A stretch of 14,086 nt of DNA from Clostridiaceae bacterium AF10-41 (GTDB taxonomy: Bacteria; Bacillota; Clostridia; Clostridiales; Clostridiaceae), in the NCBI GenBank assembly GCA_027686065.1, contig JAQCTH010000084.1, positions 255-14,340 on the forward strand, read 5' to 3'. Positions within the stretch are counted from its first letter, which is position 1, and each line of letters begins with the position of its first letter. Shown one piece after another: positions 7,164 through 14,086 of this stretch. The position numbers and the translations under genes are program-made. The notes below the pieces were generated by a model, which was given only the letters and a program-made list of their open reading frames with translations, had not been told where the DNA came from and searched no databases.

Positions 7164-7200
7164 ATAAAGAACCGCTAAATTAGCGGTTCTTTATTTTTTT
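7164..7200 (+). terminator. Rho-independent terminator after the ferredoxin gene
   Basis: A 13-bp perfect stem (TAAAGAACCGCTA at 7165-7177 with TAGCGGTTCTTTA at 7181-7193) with a 3-base loop is followed by seven T's (7194-7200). It lies six bases after the ferredoxin stop codon. Confidence 0.93.
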
Positions 7201-7276
7201 AGGAAATTATAAAAAGTTTATCATATGATAGTGTTCACAGTTTTTCCCTTTAGATGAAGAAAGGGCATATGTATGT

Positions 7277-7912
7277 TTATGTTGATAATAATAGTACAGA
7301 GCACTTATCTTTAAAAGATAGATCATCTGAATATATGCTATTACAATTATAAGAAATAATATTTTTTATAGAAGATAAGAACTTATGGGGACCATCTAAA
7401 TAAAAATATTCTGAAGAATTTTTAAAACACATTGGAATTATATACTTTGGTTTTAAATTTATTGCAAGTCTAGCAGCAGAAAATCCATCTAAGCAAAAGT
7501 GACCACCAATTGGAATAAATAAAAAATCTAAATCCGATAATTTACTTAATAAATCATTATCAAGTCTATGTCCAAGAGAACCTAAATGACAAATCTTAAA
7601 ACCATCAATATTTAGAAAATAAATTATATTTTCTCCGCGTTTAAAACCATTAAGATCATCTTTAAATGTTTCATAACCTTCTAAGTTGATAAAATCATTA
7701 GAAAATGAACAAGGAGAATTCACTATTATGCAATCTTTATCAATAAATTTATTAATAATTTCATTAGTATGAGTATGACTAAATGTAATTATATCTGGTT
7801 TTAAATCATACTTTTCTATATAAGGATATATTTGCATAGGGTCTAAAAGGATTCTTTTACCGATTGAGTTCTTTATTAAAAAACTTGTGTTGCCTATCCA
7901 TTTAATTTCCAT
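7277..7912 (-). CDS. Metallo-beta-lactamase-fold protein (UlaG/YtkL-like) with altered metal ligands
   Basis: The 211 residues resemble the UlaG/YtkL branch of metallo-beta-lactamase-fold hydrolases. The start MEIKWIGNTSFLI, the ILLDP strand at 21-25, HTHTNE at 46-51, HLGSLGH at 109-115, IPIGGHF at 133-139 and IIPMCF at 158-163 appear in the family order. The usual HxHxDH is HTHTNE, so Asp and His are replaced by Asn50 and Glu51. The usual HLGDLGH has Ser112 for the bridging Asp. The usual PMH ligand is Cys162. His46, His48 and His109 remain. The protein may bind a single metal or none, and its function is unknown. AGAGAGGTGAT precedes the ATG. It is transcribed alone, toward the ferredoxin terminator, and diverges from ctsR. 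Confidence 0.8.
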   Translation of the reverse strand: MEIKWIGNTSFLIKNSIGKRILLDPMQIYPYIEKYDLKPDIITFSHTHTNEIINKFIDKDCIIVNSPCSFSNDFINLEGYETFKDDLNGFKRGENIIYFLNIDGFKICHLGSLGHRLDNDLLSKLSDLDFLFIPIGGHFCLDGFSAARLAINLKPKYIIPMCFKNSSEYFYLDGPHKFLSSIKNIISYNCNSIYSDDLSFKDKCSVLLLST

Positions 7913-7994
7913 ATTTAATCACCTCTCTATATAGTTTGAGTAAAAGTTGTAATATAATTCAAAATTCTCACTAAAGATAATAAAATTTATAAAA

Positions 7995-8023
7995 TGGACA
8001 TATTAAGAGTTATAATATATAAT
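7995..8023 (+). promoter_or_regulatory. Sigma-A promoter of ctsR-clpC
   Basis: TGGACA (7995-8000), a 17-bp spacer and a perfect TATAAT (8018-8023) form a strong housekeeping promoter. The expected start near 8030 falls inside the CtsR operator. A second TATAAT at 8011-8016 has no -35 at proper spacing. Confidence 0.85.
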
Positions 8024-8026
8024 AAA

Positions 8027-8043
8027 AGTCAAAGAAGGTCAAT
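8027..8043 (+). promoter_or_regulatory. CtsR operator (tandem heptad)
   Basis: AGTCAAA-GAA-GGTCAAT matches the CtsR consensus RGTCAAA-NAN-RGTCAAA with one mismatch in the last base. It lies immediately downstream of the -10 box, over the transcription start, so bound CtsR would block RNA polymerase. This predicts heat-inducible, autoregulated expression of ctsR and clpC. Confidence 0.88.
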
Positions 8044-8072
8044 TTTAAAATGAAGTTTAAGAAGGTGAAAAT

Positions 8073-8528
8073 ATGGCAAGAATTTCAGATACAATAGAGA
8101 ATTTTATAAAAGATATGATAAAGGAAGAAAGAGAAAGACAAGTATCAATTCAAAGAAATGAATTAGCAGATAAATTTTCATGTGCACCATCCCAAATCAA
8201 TTACGTACTAACAACTAGGTTTACTTATGAGAAGGGTTATATAATAGAAAGTAAAAGAGGTGGCGGGGGCTGCATAGTAATTAAAAAGATAATATATGAT
8301 GATAAAGAAGAGAGAGTAGACTTAATAAATACTTCAATTGGCGAAAGCATAACATATGGAAATGCATTATCTATATTGAATCATTTAAGAGATACAAATA
8401 GTATTACAGAAAAAGAATATGAAATAATAAAGATATCATTAAATGATAGGACATTAGTAAATGTTGAAGATAAGAATAAGTTAAGATCTCAAATATTTAA
8501 AGGAATTATTACAGTAGTATTATCGTAA
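8073..8528 (+). CDS. ctsR: CtsR, class III stress gene repressor
   Basis: CtsR is the dimeric repressor of clp genes that loses DNA binding on heating. This 151-residue protein has the N-terminal winged helix (MARISDTIENFIKDMI, then RNELADKFSCAPSQINYVL as the helix-turn-helix, about 27-46). The wing contains the heat-sensing tetraglycine, SKRGGGG at about 60-66. The C-terminal dimer domain starts near 85 and ends ITVVLS. GAAGGTG lies 5 bases before the ATG. The gene sits behind a CtsR box, so it is autoregulated. clpC follows after 66 bases; mcsA and mcsB, usually found between them in Bacilli and many clostridia, are absent. Confidence 0.96.
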   Translation: MARISDTIENFIKDMIKEERERQVSIQRNELADKFSCAPSQINYVLTTRFTYEKGYIIESKRGGGGCIVIKKIIYDDKEERVDLINTSIGESITYGNALSILNHLRDTNSITEKEYEIIKISLNDRTLVNVEDKNKLRSQIFKGIITVVLS

Positions 8529-8594
8529 AATAATTTAAATAGCCAAAATTTATCTGAAAATTGTTAAGTTTAGCAATAGGGTATGGAGGTATGT

Positions 8595-11033
8595 ATGGTT
8601 TTTGGGAAGTTTAATGAGCGAGCACAATTAGTACTTGTAGAGGCTCAAAAGGAATCACAATATTTTAAACATGGGTATATAGGAACAGAGCATATTTTTT
8701 TAGGTATATTAAAAGAAGGTGGATATGCAAAGCAAGTATTATATGTTAATGGAGTTACTATTGATAAGGTTAAAAAGCTTATCGAAGATTATCTTGGTTT
8801 TGGGGATATAGATATATCAGTAGGAGAAATGTTGTTAAATCCAAGAACAAAAAGATTATTTGATGATAGTTTAATTAAAGCAAAAATGTACGATCATAAA
8901 TATATAAATCCTGAGCATATTTTATTGGCATTAATAGATGATACAGAAGGTATAGCTTATACTATACTTTCAAATTTAAAATTAGATTTAAAATTTATAA
9001 AAAGTGAGATAAGTGACTATTTATATAAAAAGGAATCAGAGGAAATAAAAATAGAAGATAAAAATAAGAAAAAAAACATAAAAACACCGTTATTAAATCA
9101 GTATGGAAGAAATCTTACTGATATGGCTAAGGAAGGTGTTTTAGATCCAGTAATAGGTAGGGAAAACGAAAATAAGAGAATACTAGAAATATTATGCAGA
9201 AGAATAAAAAATAATCCTTGTTTAATAGGAGAGCCTGGAGTTGGAAAAACAGCAGTAATAGAAGGGTTAGCACAAAGAATAATTAATGGAAATGTTCCAG
9301 ATATTCTAAAGGATAAAATATTAATCTCGCTAGATCTAACTTCTATGGTAGCAGGCTCTAAGTACAGAGGAGAATTTGAAGATAGATTAAAAAAGGTTAT
9401 AGATGAAATAAGAGGTTCTCAAGATATAATAATATTTATAGATGAAATTCATACTATAGTTGGTGCCGGAGGTGCAGAAGGGGCGATAGATGCTGCAAAT
9501 ATTCTAAAACCTGCATTAGCAAGAGGTGAAATAAAATGTATTGGTGCTACAACAATAGATGAATATAGAAAATATATAGAGAAAGATTCTGCTTTAGAGA
9601 GAAGATTTCAGCCTGTTATAATAGAAGAACCATCCAAGGAAGAAACCTTAGAGATATTAAGAGGGCTTAGAGAAAAATATGAGTTACATCATATGGTAAA
9701 AATAGAAGATGAAGCATTAGAAGCCGCTGTAGATTTATCTGATAGGTATATAACAGATAGATTTATGCCTGATAAGGCAATAGATTTGATAGATGAAGCG
9801 TCAGCAAAAGTAAGAATAGAAAATTTGATATCACCACCAGATATAAAAGAATTACAAATGAAAATAAAAGAAATTACAAAAGAGAAAGAGATGTCAATAA
9901 AGAATCAAAACTTTGAAAGAGCTGCATATCTAAGAGATGAAGAAAAAGAATTAAAAAGTAATTTAGATAACTTAAAAATAAATTGGAATAGCAATGAATC
10001 TAATAGTTATATAGTAAATAAAGAACAAGTTGCAAGAGTAGTATCTATTTGGTCTAAAATTCCGTTAGAAAAATTAACAGAGCAAGAATCAGAGAAGCTA
10101 TTAAATTTAGAGGATCTATTGCATAAAAGAGTAATAGGTCAAAAGGAAGCAGTAATGGCTGTGGCTAAAGCGGTAAGAAGAGCAAGAGTAGGTTTAAAAG
10201 ACCCTAATAGGCCAATAGGAACTTTTGTATTTTGTGGACCTACTGGGGTTGGTAAAACAGAATTATCTAATGCACTAGCAGAAGCTATGTTTGGAGATAA
10301 AAAGAACTTAATAAGAATTGATATGTCTGAATATATGGAAAAGCATTCTGTATCTAGATTAGTTGGAGCACCTCCAGGATATATTGGATATGAAGAAGGA
10401 GGACAGCTAACAGAAGCTGTTAGAAGAAATCCATATTCGGTAATTCTATTAGATGAGATAGAAAAAGCTCATCCTGATGTATTTAATATATTACTGCAAG
10501 TAATGGAAGATGGAAGATTAACAGATAGTAAGGGAAAAATTGTAAATTTTAAGAATACTATTGTTATAATGACTTCTAATGTAGGTGCGCATGATATCAA
10601 AAAACAAAGTACTATGGGATTTTCAACTTCAAGTAGTATAGATGATAATGAATATGAAAAAATGAAAAGAAGTATTATGGATGAAGTAAAAAAACAGTTT
10701 AAACCAGAATTTATAAATAGAATAGATGACATAATAATTTTCCATAAGTTAAAAGATAATGATATATTGAAAATAGTTAATTTAATGTTAAATAGTACCA
10801 TAGATAAGTTGAAGGAAAGAAAAATAACCATTAATTTAAACGAAGAAAGTAAAAAGTTTCTAGTAAATAAAGGAGTAGATATAAATTATGGAGCTAGACC
10901 TTTAAGAAGAATAATAGCAAAAGAACTTGAAGATAAGTTAAGTGAAGAAATGTTAAAGGGATATATAAAAGGTGGAGATAATCTACAAGTACATTGCAAT
11001 GGAGAGGAACTTTATTTCGAGCATATATCATAG
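8595..11033 (+). CDS. clpC: ClpC, Hsp100 AAA+ unfoldase of ClpCP
   Basis: ClpC unfolds substrates and passes them to ClpP. From the ATG at 8595 it has 812 residues. The N-terminal double repeat spans about 1-145. The first AAA+ module has Walker A GEPGVGKT at 212-219 and Walker B IFIDE at 280-284. A ClpC middle domain lies at about 410-470 ([17 protein letters not shown]). The second AAA+ module has GPTGVGKT at 548-555 and LLDE at 618-621, and a ClpP-docking loop reads MGF near 674. Glu32 (IGTEH) and Glu107 (NPEHILL) match the two phosphoarginine-binding glutamates of B. subtilis ClpC. GGAGG five bases before 8595 decides the start over an ATG at 8583. It is probably co-transcribed with ctsR, as no terminator separates them. 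Confidence 0.97.
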   Translation: MVFGKFNERAQLVLVEAQKESQYFKHGYIGTEHIFLGILKEGGYAKQVLYVNGVTIDKVKKLIEDYLGFGDIDISVGEMLLNPRTKRLFDDSLIKAKMYDHKYINPEHILLALIDDTEGIAYTILSNLKLDLKFIKSEISDYLYKKESEEIKIEDKNKKKNIKTPLLNQYGRNLTDMAKEGVLDPVIGRENENKRILEILCRRIKNNPCLIGEPGVGKTAVIEGLAQRIINGNVPDILKDKILISLDLTSMVAGSKYRGEFEDRLKKVIDEIRGSQDIIIFIDEIHTIVGAGGAEGAIDAANILKPALARGEIKCIGATTIDEYRKYIEKDSALERRFQPVIIEEPSKEETLEILRGLREKYELHHMVKIEDEALEAAVDLSDRYITDRFMPDKAIDLIDEASAKVRIENLISPPDIKELQMKIKEITKEKEMSIKNQNFERAAYLRDEEKELKSNLDNLKINWNSNESNSYIVNKEQVARVVSIWSKIPLEKLTEQESEKLLNLEDLLHKRVIGQKEAVMAVAKAVRRARVGLKDPNRPIGTFVFCGPTGVGKTELSNALAEAMFGDKKNLIRIDMSEYMEKHSVSRLVGAPPGYIGYEEGGQLTEAVRRNPYSVILLDEIEKAHPDVFNILLQVMEDGRLTDSKGKIVNFKNTIVIMTSNVGAHDIKKQSTMGFSTSSSIDDNEYEKMKRSIMDEVKKQFKPEFINRIDDIIIFHKLKDNDILKIVNLMLNSTIDKLKERKITINLNEESKKFLVNKGVDINYGARPLRRIIAKELEDKLSEEMLKGYIKGGDNLQVHCNGEELYFEHIS

Positions 11034-11037
11034 TATA

Positions 11038-11080
11038 AAGAGAAGATTTTCTTTTAAGAAAAATCTTCTCTTGTTTTTTT
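11038..11080 (+). terminator. Rho-independent terminator of ctsR-clpC
   Basis: A 13-bp stem (AAGAGAAGATTTT at 11038-11050 with AAAATCTTCTCTT at 11060-11072) extends past a single bulged A. It is followed by G and seven T's. It begins five bases after the clpC stop. The remaining bases from 11081 to 11198 hold nothing I can recognise beyond AT-rich sequence. Confidence 0.88.
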
Positions 11081-11198
11081 ATAATTTTCTTATCCTCTTC
11101 CTTTAGCATTTTATTAATAATTTATGGATTATAGAGTAATAATATTATAGAAGATAAATTGATTAACCTAAATAAGAAAAATTATTATTTAAAAATAG

Positions 11199-11227
11199 TT
11201 GCATTTTAACTTGTAGAAGCATATAAT
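11199..11227 (+). promoter_or_regulatory. Sigma-A promoter of the trxB-grx-gapN operon
   Basis: TTGCAT (11199-11204), exactly 17 bp, then a perfect TATAAT (11222-11227). Transcription should start near 11234, about eight bases before the G/C-tract inverted repeat, giving a 5' leader of only about 36 bases. Confidence 0.8.
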
Positions 11228-11241
11228 TAAATCAAAGAATA

Positions 11242-11256
11242 TACCCCTGGGGGGTA
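11242..11256 (+). promoter_or_regulatory. Candidate CsoR/CstR-family operator
   Basis: TACCCC-TGG-GGGGTA is a perfect 6-bp inverted repeat with a 3-base centre, and it is the most G/C-rich run in very AT-rich surroundings. The CsoR/RcnR/FrmR/CstR family recognises operators of this build: C and G tracts flanked by TA. It lies between the predicted transcription start (about 11234) and the Shine-Dalgarno (GAAGGAG at 11257-11263), where a bound repressor would block transcription. The matching regulator gene is not in the window, so whether it senses copper, another metal or persulfide is open. A mRNA hairpin near the ribosome-binding site is the alternative. Confidence 0.65.
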
Positions 11257-11269
11257 GAAGGAGTAAATT

Positions 11270-12205
11270 ATGAATAAAGAAATTAAACATAAAGAATTAG
11301 TGATAATAGGCGGTGGACCAGCTGGTTTAACTGCAGCTATATATGCAACAAGAGCTAAACTAGACATGCTTTTATTAGAAGATCAAATATTAGGCGGACA
11401 GGTTAGAAATAGCTATACAATTGAAAATTATCCTGGATTTAAAAAGGTTTCAGGTACAGAATTAGCAGATTTAATGCAACAACAAGCAGAAGAACTTGGA
11501 GCACAAATAGATGAATTTGATATGGTTGAAAAGGTTGATTTTAGTGGAGAAGAAAAGATAATTGAAACAAATAGTTATATATATAAAACAAAAACAGTAA
11601 TAATAGCAACAGGAGCTACTCCTAAAAAATTACCTATCCCAAATGAGGAAAAGTTCTCAGGAAAAGGGGTTCACTATTGTGCAGTTTGTGATGGAGCAAT
11701 GTATGATGGAAAAATAATTGGAGTTGTAGGTGGAGGAAACTCTGCGTTAGAAGAAGCATTATTTCTAACTAAGTTTGCCACAAAGGTAGTTATGATAAGA
11801 AGACATGATTACTTTAATGGAGAAAAGGCTACAATTGAAGAAGTTATGAATCATCCTAAAATAGAGGTTTTATTCAATGAAGATTTAGTTGATGTTGATG
11901 GAAAAGATTTTGTGGAAAAGGCTATGATAAAGAATTCTAAAGATGGATCTGAAAAAGAAATCCCTATGGATGCTGTATTTGGATTTATAGGAACAGTACC
12001 TAAGACAGATTATTTTAAAGATTATATAAATTTAACTTCTAATGGATATATTAAGGCCGATGAAGGCATGAGAACTAATGTAGAAGGTGTTTATGCAGCA
12101 GGTGATGTTAGAGAAAAGGAATATAGACAAATAACAACAGCTGTTGCAGATGGAACTATAGCAGCATTACAAGCTGAAAAGTATGTAGTAGAAAAGAAAA
12201 AATAA
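11270..12205 (+). CDS. trxB: Thioredoxin-reductase-like flavoprotein, Cp34-type, probably NADH-dependent
   Basis: This FAD-dependent dithiol reductase has 311 residues. FAD motifs are GGGPAG at 14-19, TGATP at 114-118 and AGDV at 277-280. The redox-active pair is C137-AV-C140-D. The pyridine nucleotide site GGGNSALEEA (154-163) is intact, but the HRRxxxR motif that holds the 2'-phosphate of NADPH is RRHDYFN (177-183). That points to NADH, or to weak NADPH use. The next gene encodes a glutaredoxin-like protein, as in the NADH-using Cp34/Cp9 pair of C. pasteurianum that reduces the peroxiredoxin AhpC. A ferredoxin-dependent flavin reductase is less likely because the nucleotide-binding glycines are kept. 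GAAGGAG precedes the ATG by 6 bases. It is the first gene of a three-gene operon with an unusual operator. Confidence 0.9.
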   Translation: MNKEIKHKELVIIGGGPAGLTAAIYATRAKLDMLLLEDQILGGQVRNSYTIENYPGFKKVSGTELADLMQQQAEELGAQIDEFDMVEKVDFSGEEKIIETNSYIYKTKTVIIATGATPKKLPIPNEEKFSGKGVHYCAVCDGAMYDGKIIGVVGGGNSALEEALFLTKFATKVVMIRRHDYFNGEKATIEEVMNHPKIEVLFNEDLVDVDGKDFVEKAMIKNSKDGSEKEIPMDAVFGFIGTVPKTDYFKDYINLTSNGYIKADEGMRTNVEGVYAAGDVREKEYRQITTAVADGTIAALQAEKYVVEKKK

Positions 12206-12232
12206 TTAAGGAAAGATTAAAGGAGAGATATT

Positions 12233-12460
12233 ATGATAAAAATATATTCAACATCATGGTGCCCATCATGTGTTAAAGCAAAGAGATTTTTTGAAATGAA
12301 GGGCTGGGAATATAAAGAGATTAATGTAGCTGATAAGCATGAAGATAGAGAAGAAGTTTTTAAGGTATCAGGACAAAGAACTGTGCCTGTAATTGATATA
12401 GACGGCGAGATAATAGTTGGATTTGATAAAAATAAGATAGAGTTTGCTAAAGAAAGGTAG
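12233..12460 (+). CDS. Glutaredoxin-like (Cp9/NrdH-type) thiol-disulfide carrier
   Basis: This is a small cytosolic thioredoxin-fold protein of 75 residues. The active site is C10-P-S-C13 in STSWCPSC. The cis-proline motif TVPV is at 50-53, with Pro52. IDGEIIVGFDK follows, as in NrdH and glutaredoxin-like redoxins. It probably takes electrons from the flavoprotein encoded 27 bases upstream and passes them to a peroxiredoxin or another disulfide, as Cp9 does in C. pasteurianum. An NrdH role with ribonucleotide reductase is the alternative, but no nrd gene is nearby. AAAGGAG precedes the ATG by 8 bases. The stop codon TAG is followed at once by the ATG of the next gene. Confidence 0.9.
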   Translation: MIKIYSTSWCPSCVKAKRFFEMKGWEYKEINVADKHEDREEVFKVSGQRTVPVIDIDGEIIVGFDKNKIEFAKER

Positions 12461-13930
12461 ATGAAAAAGATGTTTAGTTGCATAAAAGGAAAAGAAAGAA
12501 CATTTAGAAATTTAGTAAATGGAGAATGGCTTAGCAGTAAAAGTGAAAAATTTATAGATATATATTCACCAATAGGTAATTGTTTAGTTGGAAAAGTTCC
12601 AGCAATGACAAAAGAAGAGGTAGATGAATCTATAAAAAGTGCTAAAATAGCGCAAAAGGAATGGAGAGATGTTCCTGTAAGTAAAAGAGCAGAGGTATTA
12701 TATAAAGCTGCTGAAATACTAGTAGAAAAATTAGAAGATATTTCAGATATAATGATGAGAGAAATAGGTAAGGATAGAAAAAGTGCTGAATCAGAGATAT
12801 TAAGAACAGCAGATTATATAAGGTTTACTGCTGATACAGCAAAAAATTTATCAGGAGAAAGCATTCCAGGAGATAGTTTTCCAGGCTTCAAAAGAAATAA
12901 GATATCAATAGTAAGTAGAGAACCACTAGGAGTAGTTTTAGCTATATCTCCATTTAACTATCCAATAAATTTATCTGCATCAAAAATAGCACCAGCAATA
13001 GTTGCAGGAAATTCTGTGGTTTTAAAGCCAGCTACTCAAGGAAGTTTATGTGGATTATATCTTGCTAAGGTTTTTGAGCAAGCGGGTGTACCAGCAGGAG
13101 TGTTAAACACTATAACAGGAAGAGGTAGTGATATAGGAGATTATATAGTTACACATCCTGAAATAGATTTTATAAACTTTACAGGAAGTACAGATGTTGG
13201 AACTAAAATATCAAGAATAACATCAATGGTTCCTCTACTTATGGAGTTAGGCGGAAAAGATGCAGCAATAGTTTTAAAAGATGCAGATTTAGATCTTGCA
13301 GCATCTAATATAGTTGCAGGAGCATATTCTTACTCAGGTCAAAGATGTACGGCAGTAAAAAGAATTTTAGTGGTAAATGAAGTTGCAGACAAATTAGTTG
13401 AAAAAGTTAAAGAAAAAGTTGAGAAATTAAAAGTTGGAAATCCTTTAGAGGAAGATGTTGATATAGTACCATTAATTGATGATAGATCAGCAGATTTTGT
13501 TTGGGAACTTATAGATGAGGCTAGAGAAAAAGGTGCACATTTACTGGTTGGAGGAAAAAGAGATGGCAATATGATTTATCCAACTCTATTTGACAATGTA
13601 ACCACAGATATGAGATTAGCTTGGGAAGAGCCATTTGGACCAGTTTTACCTATAATAAGAGTTAAAGACAAAGATGAAGCAATAGAAATTGCAAATAAAT
13701 CACAATATGGATTACAGTCATCTGTATTTACTGAAAGTATAAATGAAGCATTTTATGTGGCTGATAGATTAGAAGTAGGTACAGTCCAAGTTAATAATAA
13801 AACTGAAAGAGGACCAGATCATTTCCCATTCTCAGGAGTCAAGGCATCGGGAATTGGTACACAAGGTATTAGATATTCTATAGAAGCCATGTCAAGACCA
13901 AAAGCAACAGTAATTAATATAGTAAGATAA
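12461..13930 (+). CDS. gapN: NADP-dependent non-phosphorylating glyceraldehyde-3-phosphate dehydrogenase
   Basis: GapN oxidises glyceraldehyde 3-phosphate directly to 3-phosphoglycerate and yields NADPH but no ATP. In clostridia it is a main NADPH source because the oxidative pentose phosphate path is usually missing. The 489 residues show the aldehyde dehydrogenase core: SPFNYP with Asn166, FTGST at 240-244, MELGGKD with catalytic Glu262, and SGQRCTAVKR with the catalytic Cys296. The wording of the last two motifs is typical of GapN rather than of other aldehyde dehydrogenases. The start is directly after the redoxin stop, with AAAGG three bases before the ATG; an ATG at 12470 is a possible alternative. 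The close coupling to two disulfide-reducing genes suggests a common redox-stress role. Confidence 0.9.
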   Translation: MKKMFSCIKGKERTFRNLVNGEWLSSKSEKFIDIYSPIGNCLVGKVPAMTKEEVDESIKSAKIAQKEWRDVPVSKRAEVLYKAAEILVEKLEDISDIMMREIGKDRKSAESEILRTADYIRFTADTAKNLSGESIPGDSFPGFKRNKISIVSREPLGVVLAISPFNYPINLSASKIAPAIVAGNSVVLKPATQGSLCGLYLAKVFEQAGVPAGVLNTITGRGSDIGDYIVTHPEIDFINFTGSTDVGTKISRITSMVPLLMELGGKDAAIVLKDADLDLAASNIVAGAYSYSGQRCTAVKRILVVNEVADKLVEKVKEKVEKLKVGNPLEEDVDIVPLIDDRSADFVWELIDEAREKGAHLLVGGKRDGNMIYPTLFDNVTTDMRLAWEEPFGPVLPIIRVKDKDEAIEIANKSQYGLQSSVFTESINEAFYVADRLEVGTVQVNNKTERGPDHFPFSGVKASGIGTQGIRYSIEAMSRPKATVINIVR

Positions 13931-14008
13931 ATAAGAGTGATATAGAACAATTAAAAAAATAAGTGATATCTCAGATAAATATCATTTAGTTAAGTTTAAG
14001 ATAGCATA

Positions 14009-14053
14009 AAAAGTCATTTAAGAGTATTTTTATATTCTTAGATGACTTTTATT
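14009..14053 (+). terminator. Probable terminator of the trxB-grx-gapN operon
   Basis: AAAAGTCAT (14009-14017) pairs with ATGACTTTT (14042-14050), and the stem continues inward for ten more pairs, including two G-U, to a TTTT loop. A short T-rich tail follows. Between the gapN stop at 13930 and this hairpin there is only AT-rich DNA with a weak 6-bp hairpin (TGATAT/ATATCA around 13964-13985). Confidence 0.7.
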
Positions 14054-14064
14054 GTATAAAGAAT

Positions 14065-14086
14065 ACCACAGGTTAGACCTGTGGTT
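14065..14086. terminator. Hairpin at the window end, possible terminator
   Basis: ACCACAGGT (14065-14073) and ACCTGTGGT (14077-14085) form a perfect 9-bp stem with a 3-base loop. The window ends at the first T after the stem, so a T tract cannot be seen. It may back up the hairpin before it or end a convergent gene beyond the window. Confidence 0.5.

Noticed and set aside
7219..7230. Perfect palindrome TATCATATGATA after the ferredoxin terminator
   Set aside because: It is all but AT-only and lies between convergent genes with no promoter beside it, so it is likely to occur by chance.
7246..7265. CCCTTT/AAAGGG hairpin as a terminator for the MBL-fold gene
   Set aside because: On the minus strand it is followed by A's rather than T's, so it does not have terminator form.
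8583..8594. Upstream ATG for clpC
   Set aside because: This ATG overlaps the GGAGG that serves the ATG at 8595, and ClpC proteins start M-x-FGKF-x-ERAQ, as the shorter form does.
10469..10831. Minus-strand open frame of about 120 codons inside clpC
   Set aside because: It is antisense to a strongly conserved AAA+ domain, has no family features and reads as a hydrophobic shadow of AT-rich codons. The same holds for similar open frames opposite trxB-grx, gapN and the M20 gene.
1..14086. Mobile elements, CRISPR arrays, prophage or defence genes
   Set aside because: No transposase, integrase, repeat-spacer pattern or typical defence domain was found on either strand; the gene content is mostly core.

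Overview
The window is AT-rich DNA from a spore-forming, anaerobic member of the Firmicutes, most likely Clostridium in the strict sense. The signs are AT-ending codons, strong GGAGG ribosome-binding sites, a classic 2[4Fe-4S] clostridial ferredoxin, the sporulation genes csfB (gin) and yaaT, a ctsR-clpC heat-shock operon and a GapN-type dehydrogenase. No mobile element, CRISPR array or integration scar is visible, and composition is even throughout. It looks like chromosomal core sequence with a few unusual proteins and control sites.

Layout. The first 25 bases are the 3' end of a tRNA, probably tRNA-Cys, followed by a strong hairpin terminator. Three genes on the minus strand follow, each apparently its own unit: an S66 LD-carboxypeptidase-like protein, a CorA-type metal ion transporter and an M20D amidohydrolase homologue that has lost several metal ligands. 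From about 3460 to 6880 the plus strand carries csfB-tmk-darA(yaaQ)-holB-yaaT plus a small HMA-fold protein. This matches, in shortened form, the csfB...tmk-yaaQ-yaaR-holB-yaaT order of Bacillus subtilis. A monocistronic ferredoxin gene with its own promoter and terminator is next, then a minus-strand metallo-beta-lactamase-fold protein with altered metal ligands.

The plus strand then holds ctsR and clpC behind a sigma-A promoter with a CtsR operator at the transcription start. The usual mcsA and mcsB genes are absent from between them. After a strong terminator comes a redox operon: a thioredoxin-reductase-like flavoprotein, a glutaredoxin-like protein and GapN. Its promoter (TTGCAT, 17 bp, TATAAT) is followed at once by a G/C-tract inverted repeat, TACCCC-TGG-GGGGTA. 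That repeat resembles operators of the CsoR/RcnR/CstR family of copper, metal and persulfide sensors. The first two proteins resemble the NADH-dependent Cp34/Cp9 peroxiredoxin-reducing pair of Clostridium pasteurianum.

The points most worth a second look are this redox operon and its operator, the three proteins whose folds are kept but whose metal-binding residues are lost (M20D, MBL and HMA), the ctsR-clpC operon without mcsAB although ClpC keeps its phosphoarginine-binding glutamates, and a sigma-F-like promoter before csfB. No clearly new defence or mobile system is visible here.
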